Below are positions 1-12,195 of a DNA stretch of 64,000 bases, piece after piece. A program made the translations under genes and the position numbers. The notes under the pieces are model-generated. The model was not told the DNA's origin. It saw only the letters and a list, made by a program, of their open reading frames with translations, and made no database searches. Positions within the stretch are counted from its first letter, which is position 1, and each line of letters begins with the position of its first letter. The DNA is from Saturnia japonica. Taxonomy: Eukaryota; Arthropoda; Insecta; Lepidoptera; Saturniidae. The stretch spans positions 2,542,001-2,606,000 of the forward strand of contig CM065324.1 in the NCBI GenBank assembly GCA_033032175.1. The letters are read 5' to 3'.

Positions 1-571
1 GTAAATAATAAACGACCTTGCAAAAAGAGTCGGTAATTACTAATTACAACATCACATGGTTTTCCTCGTCCATACCTAATGAATAGGGTACGCGTGTGAA
101 AGAGATCAAAACCATAACGGTTAATACATGTGATTTCAATTGGTGCTTAGTGTTTGCAATACAACTTACTAGAAAACTATTGTCGCAGGATTTATACAAA
201 TATGTTTTTTTATCTAGTTAAGTTAGTTTAGTTAGTTCTTACAATGTATACATATTATTAACAATTCAATATCAGATTGTATATCTAATAAAATGATAGT
301 TTAAATATGAAATAACGTTATAAAAACTGCGATAGACTTAGCTGTACAATCTAGAGTGAAACCCAATTTCCTCAAATGTGCTCTGAGATCCGGTTAAGTA
401 TAAGAAATATTAAGAAAACTGGAAAGCTAACAAACATTTTATTTTTAGTATGTTTGGGGTCTTAAATATTCCAATATAATTAAAACAGTGTCAGTTTTGG
501 AAGATATCTGCGTTTAGTGGCACATACGCTAAAGCCAGTGCCGTTACTGAGTTCGCTGTGAAGGTTTAGAG

Positions 572-1060
572 CAGTGATTTCCAAAATGGTCTGTATCGAC
601 CCCCATGGGTCGATGATGAACGGCACGGGATCTATGCCAGCGGTAAAAAATTGAGGGTCCTTGAGATGTAAATGGTGGTCAACGATAGTGGAACTCATTT
701 AAGCAGATCGTGACCTTAATTTTAGCTTTCCAAGAAGGTAATCCACCATGCATGCATAGTATTTATTTACATACATAATTTACCTTATACTGTCTTTTAA
801 TGTCTGTCTATGTACATAAAATATAAAATTAGCTATGAAGTAATACTTTTAAAACGAACATTCAAGAAACGTGATGGATTCTTCGTTTCATTTCAAATAG
901 ACTAGAAGTGATTCCTGTGAAAAACACATTTGAAATTGTTAAAAACATATAAATTACCAGGTAATCGCAGGTGGTCAAGGGGCCAGGACAGGGGGTCTGC
1001 ATAAAACAAAAATATATCATGGCGAGTGGCCTATGAGACAAAAAAGTTTGGGGACCTCTG
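572..1060. mobile_element. Non-autonomous hAT-like element with 8-bp target duplication
   Basis: A 489-bp element begins CAGTGATTTCCAAA and ends TTTGGGGACCTCTG, which are imperfect terminal inverted repeats of the CAGTG..CAAA kind seen in hAT transposons. It is flanked by a perfect 8-bp direct repeat GTTTAGAG (564-571 and 1061-1068), and hAT elements make 8-bp target duplications. No transposase frame is present, so it would have moved with enzyme supplied in trans. The direct repeat is seen in the sequence; the superfamily is inferred from terminus and duplication length. Confidence 0.7.
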
Positions 1061-1964
1061 GTTTAGAGTGAGTTATAGGTAAATAAATTATGATTTTTGA
1101 AAATTAGGTTTTGTCTTCCTCCATTACTATATTTGTCAAAGACAAATTGAAGAAATATTCTTATTACTTCATTATCCTGATATTTAATATACGTGTTTTT
1201 TGTCCTTTCAAGTTCCAGGCTACCATTATGCCAAATTCTATTAAGACCCGTGCAAATGTTAAGTCGCGAGAATGTAACAATCAGAGAGACAGAGTTAATA
1301 TCGCATTGTTAATATTAGTGTGGATTTAATATTAATATTAATGATGATGGAAAATTTAATATTAATGTTACTCTGCAAATATAACTTCTAGTATGCTCCT
1401 CTGTACCGAAAAGTTTCACCTACATATCTCAGTTATATATGCCACAAAAAAAAAACTATAACACTGATTTTTATCAAAAGCTTGAACGTTTCAATCACGT
1501 CTCGTAACGTAGATATTTATTGGAACACCTCCAGCATAAGACTTCCGCGATTAATAAAAAAGGATTTTTAATATTACAAATTATATATAAATCGGTAAGT
1601 GGCCTTCTACATACTAGAAATAAATATACTACATAAGTGTTTCCTACAAGCTGTTTCTGGCTCGCTTCTTTGAGCGATAATAAAATAAATACTTATTCCG
1701 TCCTTTCCACAACATAATCGGATTCTATGTCAAACATCAGAATCCATCCAGCCGCTTAAGCGTGATTGAAGTACATACATTCAAATATACATGCATGCAT
1801 TTATCTGTATAAAACAAAGGGGTAAATTTTGTGAGATTGGATGTAAGAATTCATCTCCGGAACTGCAGATTCGATTCTAAAAATTCTTTCACTTATAGAC
1901 CTATGGCTAAGGCTGGTTTTTTAATTAAATTCTGTATGGGTGTAGCGTGTTGTCTACAAGCTTA

Positions 1965-2200
1965 CCCAAGACTAGAGGGAGGACTGGTTCTTAAGAATAG
2001 CTGCCGGAAGCAAGAAGTGTGAAGAAGAGTGACAGATTTTCAACTTAAGTGTGGTAGCCATCCAGGCAGGAATTAGAATAGCCCTGCCACCATGCTATGG
2101 TTTCATCACGAGATTTTCCTTCACCGAAAGCTCATGCTTACTGTAGGGATTCGAACTCACGTCGATCGACAAGATGTCTGTAAACATTGATAAGCTACCG
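1965..2200. repeat. Interspersed repeat family W, copy 1
   Basis: Contains a signature found four times in the window: a GACAGATTTTCAA-like stretch, then a gap, then CCCTGCCACCATGCTATGG, with ATTCGAACTCACGTCG toward the end. Related copies lie near 21883-22107, 28140-28262 and 62815-63105. It resembles lepidopteran SINE-like dispersed repeats. No coding potential. Confidence 0.55.
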
Positions 2201-3649
2201 TCGCTTCAACTGCTGATAATAATAACGACGAAATACGTGTGGGATAAAAATAATTCGCAGATATAAGTTAACTTATTTAACATGATTACGCGATTCTTTG
2301 CCTCGTGTCAAACATTTTAACGCTTCAATCATATCAAATAAATTCATACTCACGATGTACATAGTGAATTCATATATTAATTTTTATATCAAACTGACGC
2401 TATCCGACGCCGATGCTTGTTTCGCAAAAAATAAATTAATAGTTGGCAATCCGGTTCATTGGCGAATACAAAACAGGTAACATCGGATCTAGACTTCTTA
2501 AATTTAAACTAACAGGCTGATTTACTATTCACTTGTTTAAATCATTACGTATTGTTCGCGTTTCGTTCAGAAAATTTCCGTAACAAAACACATTGCCTCC
2601 AATAATAGACATTTAACTTTAAAATTGTAATGTTGCTGTGATTTAGTATTTTCTGTTCGATCCGAATTGGTATTGACAGCATTAGTAATATTTTATGAAT
2701 ATAATCCATACTAATATTTTAAATGCGAAAGTAAATTTGTCTGTCTGTTACGTTTTCACGCCTAAACCGCTGAACCAATTTTGATATAGAGAGAGATTGG
2801 ACCTTGGAAAAGGACATAGGGTACTTTTTGTAGCAAAAATAAAACTTTAAGGGTAAAAAATAGGAGATGAACGTATGTAAGAAGGAAATATCAGCTTCCA
2901 TGACAACCAGTTTGTTGATTTAAAATGACAGCTTTGTCAATAATGATTTAATTACAGTGTTATACTTAAATTAGAAATTTATTGTATTTCTAACAATTAC
3001 CTATTAAATGATAGTCCAGTATCCTTTTTAAGATTGGCTGAAGTGTTTTTAAACTGTTTAACTACGCAGTACGGCATAATTACTGTTTTATTTTATGATA
3101 GAAATATGACGTGCGCTGTCAGTCGCGGATCGCGGGACTTTATATATTCTAAGCAATATACCTATTGTAAATTATCTGGGTTATACAGTTTTGCTAAAAG
3201 TGAATTATTTCATTGTATTATTCAACATGTGGTGAAAATAAAACTTGGGTGAAAGTTTATATGAAGAACCCATTCATATTTATGCTTTTGGTAAGAAAGG
3301 AATAAAAGGGGGTTCACGTTTTTCAAAAAACCTTCCCGTAGGCCGGTCCAATAAGGTATGATTTTAATTATTTTTGAAGTGTTATTGGGACGGTTAATGT
3401 GTTGGATTCATATTGGCATATATTGATAATACCATACAAAAACTAATAATGGCATCTATGATTTTCTTTTAGTTTGTCGTGTTCCGATATCAGCCGTAGC
3501 ATATGCAGTAATATAGCGGGGTGGTAGGGATTGCGAACTCAATACACATAGTGATAAACCCATTTATGATTGTTTTTTATGGCATTATATAAATAAAGCT
3601 ATCTATATTAATAAATCTGTAGTCCTGTCTGTACTTTTAATATTTTTCC

Positions 3650-4390
3650 AATATTTCCCGATACACATATTATATGAATGTTGCTGATCACTAATATGCC
3701 ATTTTTTTTGTCTGTCAGTCTGTCTGTTTGTATGTCCGGATTTAACTCAAAAACGGCTTGACCGATTCTTATAAAATTTGTTCACGGGATGCTTAATTCA
3801 TCGGTCAGTTGATAGGGTATAAGAAAATTTCATTAGATAATATAAAAAAATATTGAAAAAAAAAAATATTTTCGTTAAATAATTTATGTACCCACACTAC
3901 ACTACACGTACACGTACGTACGTGTACACTATACGGGAAGTATAAGTCATTCCATGAATGATAAGTAATAAGAATTTTCAATAACACTTTTGGGAACCGT
4001 AAAAAAATGAATTTTCAACAATTTAAAATTTCATTTTAAATTAACCGATTTTCATGAAATTTTATACACGGAAAGTCTAACTATTTACATAATTAATGGG
4101 CTATAAGAATTGTCAATAGTACTACTACAATTAAAAAAGTACTTAAAAAAGTTAAATTTGAATAAATTCTCAACCGATAATGATCAAATTTTGTAGACGG
4201 GTCATCTCATATATCATAATATAATTGAGAGACTATAAGAATTGTTAATAATGCATTAGAAATTGTACATTAGAATAATAGTTTTCAACCGATTTTGATG
4301 AAATTTGTACATGGAAAATATATGCCACTCCTCAATTGATACGGCATATGAATTGTCAACAATATTAGTAAAAATAAAGGGATTTAAATA
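3650..4390 (+). repeat. Tandem modules forming the left arm of a long inverted repeat
   Basis: About four or five diverged copies of a module of roughly 130 bp. Each carries a CCGATTTTNATGAAATTT-like core, then a GGGCTATAAGAATTGTCAA-like segment. The outermost module includes AACTCAAAAACGGCTTGACC. The same modules occur in reverse complement at 9050-9620, so the two blocks may be the inverted ends of one element of about 6 kb, or two independent insertions of one repeat family. Confidence 0.55.
3908..3927. repeat. Perfect 20-bp palindrome
   Basis: GTACACGTACGTACGTGTAC reads identically on both strands and lies within the left-arm module block. It could be a simple-sequence accident (alternating GTAC/ACGT) or part of a terminal hairpin of the repeat. 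Confidence 0.8.
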
Positions 4391-6059
4391 ATTATTGCGT
4401 AGTAAGAAACGCGTGCGTGCGTGTGTTTATATAAATTTATTAACGGAAATTCGAAAATACAGTTTGTACCCACTACCCACCTTACAGTAAAATCGATATA
4501 TCAATATTTGTGTATTCTACAACCATGCAAATAACATTTACTCGAAACATAAATAATTTTACAGAAATTAGTATACAAAATTATCGACTTCTACAAGTAG
4601 TGAGACATTTAATTAATCATATTATGTCGATATATTTTCAATAATTAACAATAAGTAACTAACATAGTATTTTAATGGTATCTTCATTATCTTTAACCAT
4701 CAGATCCAAACTTTTCATTATATTCATATATCATTTTATTTACTTGTTTTATAATGTAATTTATTCCAACTGTATTTAGCTTGGCTCATACGGATTCCGT
4801 CACCGTTTAATGATGTGCAACGACTAAAAATTTTTTTTTTTTGCTAAAGTATAGAATTTGATCGTTACAATGTATTTGTTAGTGCTTCATAAACTATAGT
4901 AATAAATACGGCTTTTTATAATTGATATATTATGTTTGTAAGCCACGATTTTACGATTTGAAAAAAGAAATGTTATTCTCGTCTATATGCATGACATGCA
5001 AACGTATTAGTAACACTAATCAGTTTTTGTCGACTTTTAATAATAATAAAAAAAATCATTTTCATTATATCGTATACAGAGACATTATAGAGATTAAAAT
5101 CCGTGATAAAATCGAATTATACAGCCGATTTTCATTATTAAATAAACGCAAGAATTCATAAATACAATCTCCTTTTAACATTGTTGTAGATATCAGGTCT
5201 GAAATCTGAATTAACAATGACACCATCCAATATCAAGGTCAAACCAACTAAGAATTTGTTAAACATATCACTATTCAATAAAGGAGTCAATTATTAATCT
5301 GCTTCCCGTTTAGTGACGTCAGTGGCTATGGACGTTATCACGCTATGACTTAAATGAAATTGCGTTTCGGAAATTGATTGATCGATGTATGATAAAACCC
5401 ACGGGATAAACTCCACGTGTTTGGTGTTACGGGTTTGTCCAAAATCATCAAAAACCATTGTATAACCGTATAGGATATAAATGTTTCGAATAGGGATAAA
5501 GTCGAGTGGGATGCTGGCGAATACCAAAAATGATTTAACATTAAACTAATAATGATCTAAACTTAAGTTGATATCTATTTTACATCTAAATAAAAATATT
5601 TGAAAAAATTATTATTCATATCTGAAATTACCAGGAAACTATTGGATATTTGAAATAATCTCATATCCCGACATAAACCGACAGAGGCCGAGGATTCGAA
5701 ATCTGATATCCCTAACATCCTTATTTATTTCATTTGATATGAAGCTTAAATAATTGAAACAAGGACCGTATATTTCCAAAAAAAAAAAAATTAGTAGACC
5801 TTAAACGATAAATTTAAAATTAATATATGTGATGTGGGTGTACATCACAGTATTCTTTCTGGCAGAACTGACATTCGGATTCTTCCAGAATGCTGTGTGG
5901 TTCTTTTAAATTTTTTTGTTAATGTATTATGTCTTCTTCCTTCGAATTCTGTATACTCTTATTGAAATGTTTGTTTTGTTTGTTTAAGTAGTAGGTATAA
6001 GTTATGATGGGACTGGCATGTCCTTAGTGATAAAAGTCCCTAAATAAAAATCAGATTTA

Positions 6060-6290
6060 AAAAAAAAAACAACTTTCATGATTTTAAGGAGTTCCCTGAT
6101 ATATCTTCGAAGTCTAATATCCAATGCCAATGAAATTTAAAAGGGCCGACCTTGAGGAACCCCCTTTCAAACAAAAATAATCATCCAAATCGGTTTATAA
6201 ACAAAGAAGTTATGGCTGAACATCCATAAAAAAATATATACATTCGAATTGAGAACCTCCTCCTTTTTTTAAGTGAATTAAAAAAAAAAA
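6060..6290 (+). repeat. RTE-like LINE 3' tail
   Basis: Carries the phrase CGAATTGAGAACCTCCTCC followed by a poly(T) run, and upstream a CAAATCGGTTTATAAACAAA-like segment. This tail is widespread in moth and butterfly genomes and belongs to a LINE of the RTE type in my memory. A second copy at about 34210-35910 is interrupted by a DNA transposon. Related fragments occur near 23720-23830 and 25000-25100. Confidence 0.5.
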
Positions 6291-6329
6291 CACGTAAGAC
6301 TATCAATAATAAATAAATCAATCTTTTTT

Positions 6330-7010
6330 TTTGGAACAGACAACACTGTTAGCCTAAAGGTCCTTGAAGCCATTAGAGGTGAGAGCTTCACCGGGCTTAA
6401 TGGCTAACGCAGATGGCACTCAGCCGCGTAAAAAGGGACTATTACTTAGTACTACCCGTGCGCAATAAGTTGATATCTGGGGACGGTGACGCCACAGACG
6501 CATGGTTGTACTGTGCCCAAAAAATATCACAACAAGGTTCCACCCGCGACTCGTCTCTGCTATTTTTTTTTTTATATAGCGAGTCTTGTACTCGGAACAA
6601 CTTTTTACTTTTTACTGCCTGATCAACAGGTAAACCAACACTTTTAACAAGAGATTTCTCTCTCCACTATGTAACGTTTTACCCTTCATTATAAAAATAA
6701 ACTTAAAACAAAAAATAACAATAAAATATATCAGTAACTCTAATAACTATTAACGGAACAGTATCAAATAAGATTATAAAATCGGAGCGCGACGTAAGCC
6801 AGTACGAGACTAAGATGTTAAAAAAAATGGCGTTGCCTACAGTACAACACGGGAGCTTGAGGGGAAGTTACAGGGTAGCTGGCGGAGGGTTGCATTCCAG
6901 GCGAGTCTCAACTTATCGCGCACGGGTAGCACAAGAATGCAAAACTGGCCGAACCGCGGCTTAGGCTGTTGCCGTGCATGCAAAATCGCGACCTACCAAA
7001 CTATCCTTAT
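6330..7010 (-). repeat. Interrupted 3' fragment of the Jockey-like LINE family
   Basis: Reading on the minus strand, the two outer parts match the 3' untranslated tail of the LINE at 56590-62152. Near 6345-6410 there is ACACTGTTAGCCT, a CTTCACCGGGCTT segment and GGCACTCAGCCGCG. Near 6910-7000 there is GGCCGAACCGCGGCTT and AATCGCGACCTACC. About 400 bp of unrelated sequence separates them, so this is either a later insertion in an old copy or a divergent subfamily. Confidence 0.5.
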
Positions 7011-7029
7011 TTAGACATAAATAATTATT

Positions 7030-7590
7030 ATCTATACAATTAATAAAATTGAAGTCTGTTTGTAATGTCAAAATAATATCTTTTTACTAAATGCAACAAA
7101 GTATATAGAATACCTATAATATAAACCGTTTATTTTATTTTTGTCTATCCGTTTGTTCCGGGTAATCTCCGAAATGGTTAGACCGATTTTGACGGGATTT
7201 TCACTGGTAGATAGCTGATGTTATAAAAAGTAACTTAGGCTACCTACTTTTATTTTAGATAACGAATTACGGTTCCGCGCAAATAAAAAAGAAACTGTTC
7301 ATGGTAAATCAATTCAGGCGCTTAAATAGCTTACGCTGAGTAAACCATAAGAGATATAGCAAATTAATGTACATATTAAATAATGTATACATTAAAAATA
7401 CCTACAAAAAGCAAGAGTATATATCTTTCTTCTAAGGAACACCCACAATAAGCATTTTTAGCCGGGAGCGTGGGAGCTAGATACACGCGTGTATGGGAAG
7501 AGATATTATTAGAAGGTCATACTGGTGATCGGGATCGATGGTATTCTGTAGTCCACGTGAGCGAAGCCGCGGGAACAGCTAGATATATAA
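7030..7590 (-). repeat. Interspersed repeat family X, copy 1
   Basis: In reverse complement this matches a family seen at 40540-40900, 43650-43861 with 51255-51630, and 54480-55010. Landmarks are GTGGCTTCGCTCACGTG at one end, GGTGTTCC in the middle, TCCGGGTAATCTCCGAAA, and a terminus with CATTACAAACAGAC. It has no coding frame. The best complete reference copy in the window is 54480-55010. Confidence 0.55.
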
Positions 7591-8149
7591 TATAAATATT
7601 TTTTCCTTCTTAAAAACAAAGAAAAATACACATATATGTATTTATCCAATCATATTCAATTACGTTGCGGTTATAAACAAATCAATGAAACACCTATTAG
7701 GTATCCTTTACAACAGAAAAAATAACATAGAACACTAGAAGCCCACTCCATACATCACGTGGGTGCAAACTGACGCGCAAGTTTATATGTGCGTCAATAT
7801 GCATATTTAATATAGTATAATGGTTTATTTATTTATATGTTAGAAGCTCTACAGTGCATCATGGTTTCATCTAGTGTAGTCTTTAAGGCTCAATGTACAC
7901 TAGATGCACCAATCTGAAACATTAATTCTCCCACTGTACATTCACTGTTGAATTTTGTTATAGCTAAACATAAAGAGTTATGAATCAGTTGTATCAATCC
8001 ATGCAGTTCCATAAAAATTATAAACAGTGAAGCCAGTGAAAACGAATCGGTTCCACACTGTGTGTCTTATGGCCCGGTGAACTTAAGTGTTTCATAGTCC
8101 ATGGGCATGTTAATAATGCATCAATCAATAAATTCTGTCTACATTAACA

Positions 8150-8250
8150 ATCCGCACAAGATCGGTCGCTCTGGAGATCTATGGGGGAGGCCTATGTTCA
8201 GCAGTGGACGTCCTGCGGCTGAAATGATGATGACGATGATGATGATTAAC
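8150..8250 (+). pseudogene. C-terminal end of a LINE reverse-transcriptase ORF
   Basis: The + frame ending at the TGA near 8221 reads DRSLWRSMGEAYVQQWTSCG and is followed directly by an ATGATGATGACG-type microsatellite. This ending is the well-known 3' tail of an abundant lepidopteran non-LTR retrotransposon. The rest of the ORF is missing, so it is a 5'-truncated dead copy. Its presence supports a lepidopteran host. Confidence 0.6.
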
Positions 8251-9049
8251 AATAAATCATATGAATATTGATGTAATTCTGCAAGCTTGGCTCATAAAAT
8301 ATTGCATCACATTATAGTAATACAAAAGCTTAATGTTTTTATCTTCAGTTGCAAAATAATGTACAATCATGAGTTAGGATTCTGCAAGCCGTAATGTTTA
8401 GTAATATCCATTGCTTAGAAAAAAAAAAACTTTTATTAAAAATAGTAAGTCACTGAGAGTTATCAAAGTCATTCCCGGTTGTTTATCACATAGGATGGAT
8501 TTTTGTGACATTCATTCTGCATTCCTGTCTGTTTAATGCCTAAGGTCCAATGTATTTTTTTTTTTTTATAGGTAGTTTAGAATCAAACTGTATGATGTGT
8601 GAGATTATCCCAATAGAAACCTTAATATTGGTAATATTAATGAATTTACCTTAATATCATTAATTTATTTATTTATATTGTAATGTTTAATTGCATTTTT
8701 TCTGTCCCGACTATTTTAAAATCATCATAGATTTATTATTAATTTATTTTCTAAATCTAATACTATTAGGACAGCATTTATTGTATGTATTTTTCTTTTT
8801 TTTAATATACCAAGAAAAGCTTGGTCACCCAGATATTTATAATTGAAATACATAAGTAGCTTCAAGCACTTTTTACACTTCACATTATCATGAAGTATAA
8901 AAGAAATAATAAAATTTAAGGAATACTATCAAATACGGCCATTTCATATAAAAATAGATACGACTTGTACTATGGTAACCAAACATCAGATCTATATGAA
9001 ATCTAGTAGTGCGCCCCGCTGCTCCTTATGCGTTTGGTACTAAGCAGTA

Positions 9050-9620
9050 GTTATTTACATCCCGTAATTTTATTTTAACTCATATTGTTGACAATTCATA
9101 AATCAATTGATGAATGGGATGTATTTACCATATATAATTTTCATAAACATTGGTTCAAAATTATTATTTTATTCTACGATTTGTAATGTATTATTGATGA
9201 TTCTTACAGCCTCTCAATTATGGTATGATGTTTTTTTCGAATTCTAAAAGCAATACTGACAATTGTCACCATAACCCATTAATTGTGTAATAAACTTGGT
9301 TAAGAAATAAGTAAATTTGGAATTTTTTTGGAAATTATGTTTTTGTAATTCCTAATAGTATTGTTGAAATTTATCATAGCCCAGCATTTACAGAATGACT
9401 TAAACTTTCTGTGTACAAAATTGAATCAAAATAGCTCAAGAATTAATGTATTTTTTTTAATGATTTCTAAAAGTAATATTGAGATTTCTTATACCCTATC
9501 AATTGACCAACAACATAAGCATCCCGTTTACAAAATTTTATAGTGATCGGTCAAGCCGTTTTTGAGTTAAATCCAGGCATAAAAACTAGAGACAGGGAAA
9601 AAATTTTTTATGGCATATTC
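9050..9620 (-). repeat. Tandem modules forming the right arm of a long inverted repeat
   Basis: Reverse-complement counterpart of 3650-4390, with ATTGTTGACAATTCATAAAT, GACAATTGTCACCATAACCC, and at the outer edge GATCGGTCAAGCCGTTTTTG. The order of modules is mirrored, as expected if both blocks are the inverted ends of one large element. Confidence 0.55.
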
Positions 9621-10525
9621 CCGATTTTTTCCTTCATATACTAATACTGTAAAACGGGCAATCTAATGTGCTAAAATAACTATGGAAACATTTTACAATT
9701 AATAATTCAGACTCAGTCTTTGAGAACATATTGCAGTATAACTGACAAACTTAAACATGTGAGTTATTAACTAAAAATTATTCATAACAGTTGGGTCCAG
9801 TTGCAGGTACTAGTCCACTCACCAATATTCATAACACAGAAGATACTGCTATAAATTAGAACAATTTTTTTGCATTGTAGCCTGGCATCATTTCAGCACT
9901 GCACCTGATGGTAAGCATGGTACTATCGAAACAATGAATCCATGACCTTTTACTACCATCTCTACTAAGTCTGTCCTAATTAATTTTTGAATCATAAACA
10001 GAGGATTTTTAATCTAATTTAAATATTTGCATATTATGTAAAGTGTAATTAGTTTAATACAGATAGAACTAACTATATCATTATTAAGTAAATTTGTTTC
10101 TGAGAGTATGAGATATTATGAGAATTCAGAATAATATATAAGTAATGATAAAACTATCAATATATCGACACTAAGTTAAATTAATGTTCTAAATCTTATT
10201 AATGTTTGTGACATATATTTAATTATGTGGACACTAACCTTTTAATTAAAACGGTTTTATAATTGACAATCATATACAAAATATTAGATTCATTAATTCT
10301 TAGTTAGTAACAATCAGCGATCAATAACAATTAGTTGCTCCAGTTTAATTGTAACCTAAAAATTTACTACCATTATAATTGTGATAACGTTGTTGAGCAA
10401 GTCTACAAAACTTTATCATTCATATAAATAATACTAATTATATAAAATTTAACATTTTAATTTGTCTTTATACTCAATTAAACATAATATTTAAAATATA
10501 TAAACAAATCCAGAAATTTACTCAC

Positions 10526-10559
10526 CTTCTACGTCGGTTTTTGCTTTACTATTCACCAT
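10526..10559 (-). CDS. Possible first coding exon of an unidentified minus-strand gene
   Basis: On the minus strand an ATG in good context (AAAATGG) opens 11 codons, MVNSKAKTDVE, plus one base, followed immediately by a strong donor GTGAGT. The next exon would lie to the left, but I could not find it in the repeat-rich DNA down to position 1. The protein is not recognised. The exon faces away from gene A across about 1.4 kb, so the two could share a promoter region. It could equally be a chance ATG plus donor. Confidence 0.35.
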
Positions 10560-11972
10560 TTTAACACTGCGTTTATAACCAACCACACTAAATGCACACA
10601 CAATATTTATTGTATTTTTACCGGGAAAAACAATATTGAATACAATTAATAAAATAAAAATATTTAACAATCAGCTGTTTAGTAAACAAATTATATTTTC
10701 ACAATAGGGATGAATAGGGATGTTGTGTGATTCATCGATGTTTTTACATTGATGTTGAGTCCTTCAAAACATCGACACATCGATATTAGAAGAATAATAT
10801 CGAAACATGGATATACTTTAGGCCATCTAGCGTGAATTAGGTGTACTCAAATGCAGATTTCGCTAAATATCGTTGTTAGCAGAGACAAATAAAAATTCGT
10901 TGTTAGCATTAGTTCTGTAGCGTATTTAAAACAGGGTCTATTACTTTAATGGCAAGTCCTAGGATCCACTTACCCAAAATTGAAAGAAGCCATTAAATAT
11001 TTATGCTGCACAGTGTTCAACGACTTCGGAAAGCCTTTTTTTCAAAAGCCGGTCAATATATTTTATCAGAGAAATAGACTAAAAGAAAAACTTTAAACAA
11101 ATTTACTTTTTTACAGAGTATACCCAAAACACTGGGAATGATATTTTCTTTATAGACTGCGTAATAAACACATATGTTTAATAAATAAAACGAGATTGTT
11201 TTTTTTATTACATGGTTCCCGGACATCGATACTTTTGAATCGATGTTTTTCTAATATCGACCATCCCAAGCTAGCTGCAGGCAGGTACGGATCGCTACCA
11301 CAACACACATAGTAATAAAATAAACATCTTCACAGTGGCTTTCTTTTGGTTTGCCGTATTTTGGGATCATCCAGTATATTTATTTATCAGGTACCTACAG
11401 GTACAGTCAGTCAGTCAACCAATCACCTCTTTGCCTATTCTATTGCATACTTAATGACTAATAATGACAATCGTACTCAAGGAGTAAACTCCAGTTGTGC
11501 GTCGGAGAAGTCACACGGGTCACACCTGACACACACACAAACTTTTATTAATATTCACTAAGATGTTTCTTAACTGCCAGGCGTCCCGTGACGGCCAACT
11601 TTTTTGAGGAGTTAGAGTGACTTTTGATGGGAAGTAGTCTTTGGAGTTTTACGCAAATACAAGTTTAATAAGTTTACAAAACAATGAAAACTACAGATCT
11701 TAATATAACTGTTATACTGCGCATAAATAATTAAAAGTAATGTGTTTGGCGGAATTTAAGGTAAGATTTGGAAGTTCGGGGAGAATTTTAGATAGTTGTT
11801 TGGCAACACTATTGTATACAAGCGTTGGATGCCATTAATTGCCATTGCATTTGCCGCATTGCCGCCTTGCCGGACGCTGTTTTTGTCAGACGCTTCATGT
11901 ATTGTTTATCGATATTAGCGATTTTATACACGTGATCGATTCTTGAGATTTGTCATAGTTTTACGTTTTGTG
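10560..11972. other. Head-to-head intergenic region with ATCGAT-rich repeat
   Basis: Lies between the possible minus-strand exon and the 5' end of gene A. From about 10705 to 11270 it contains many ATCGAT/ATCGATGTTTTT motifs and GGGATG..CATCCC ends in inverted orientation, looking like a non-autonomous DNA element. The part nearest gene A (about 11780-11970) is more GC-rich and unique-looking, and would be the likely promoter and 5' leader. Confidence 0.4.
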
Positions 11973-12060
11973 GTAATTTCAAAAAATAAGTTTCGTTGCA
12001 ACTTTTGCTAAGTGGTTTAATTTTAACTCAAACTCACCCAATCTATATGTTTCTTTTCAG
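11973..12060 (+). other. Possible 5'-UTR intron of SLC13 gene A
   Basis: An 88-bp GT-AG interval: donor TGTG/GTAATTT, pyrimidine-rich acceptor TTTCTTTTCAG, with the first coding exon following. It would split the 5' untranslated leader, so transcription would start before 11973. Splice sites are seen; use is inferred. Confidence 0.4.
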
Positions 12061-12145
12061 ATTTGTTAAGAATGTGAGCGCAGCACAGCTAAAGTAGACT
12101 ACAAAAATTTTTTCATACAATTTTTTTCAATAACTAAAATACACG

Positions 12146-12195
12146 ATGTCTACAGACGTTGTGGAAAATGGGCAGAATGTTAACGATGAAACTAG
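12146..12195 (+). CDS. Indy: SLC13 gene A exon 1
   Basis: Encodes residues 1-17 ([17 protein letters not shown]), a polar cytoplasmic N-terminus with no signal peptide, as usual for the family. Context ACGATGT is acceptable. Ends in phase 2 at donor AG/GTAAGT. Confidence 0.8.

Larger units (their letters stand above)
1..10525. other. Repeat-rich stretch without recognisable coding exons
   Basis: AT-rich DNA with interspersed repeats, listed separately, and no open frame that I can tie to a protein family. If the small minus-strand exon at 10526-10559 is real, this stretch would be its long first intron. Short open frames here (for example about 480-698 and 1111-1329) lie in repeat-like sequence or lack coding character. 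Parts not covered by other entries (about 1070-1960, 2200-3600, 4400-6060, 7600-8150, 8250-9050, 9670-10520) show nothing I can name beyond poly(A/T) runs. Confidence 0.6.

Noticed and set aside
480..698. 72-codon minus frame near the left edge
   Set aside because: Most of it overlaps the end of the 572-1060 hAT-like element and runs out of it; no coding signature.
1111..1329. 72-codon + frame
   Set aside because: AT-rich, no motif, ends in an ATT/TAA simple repeat.
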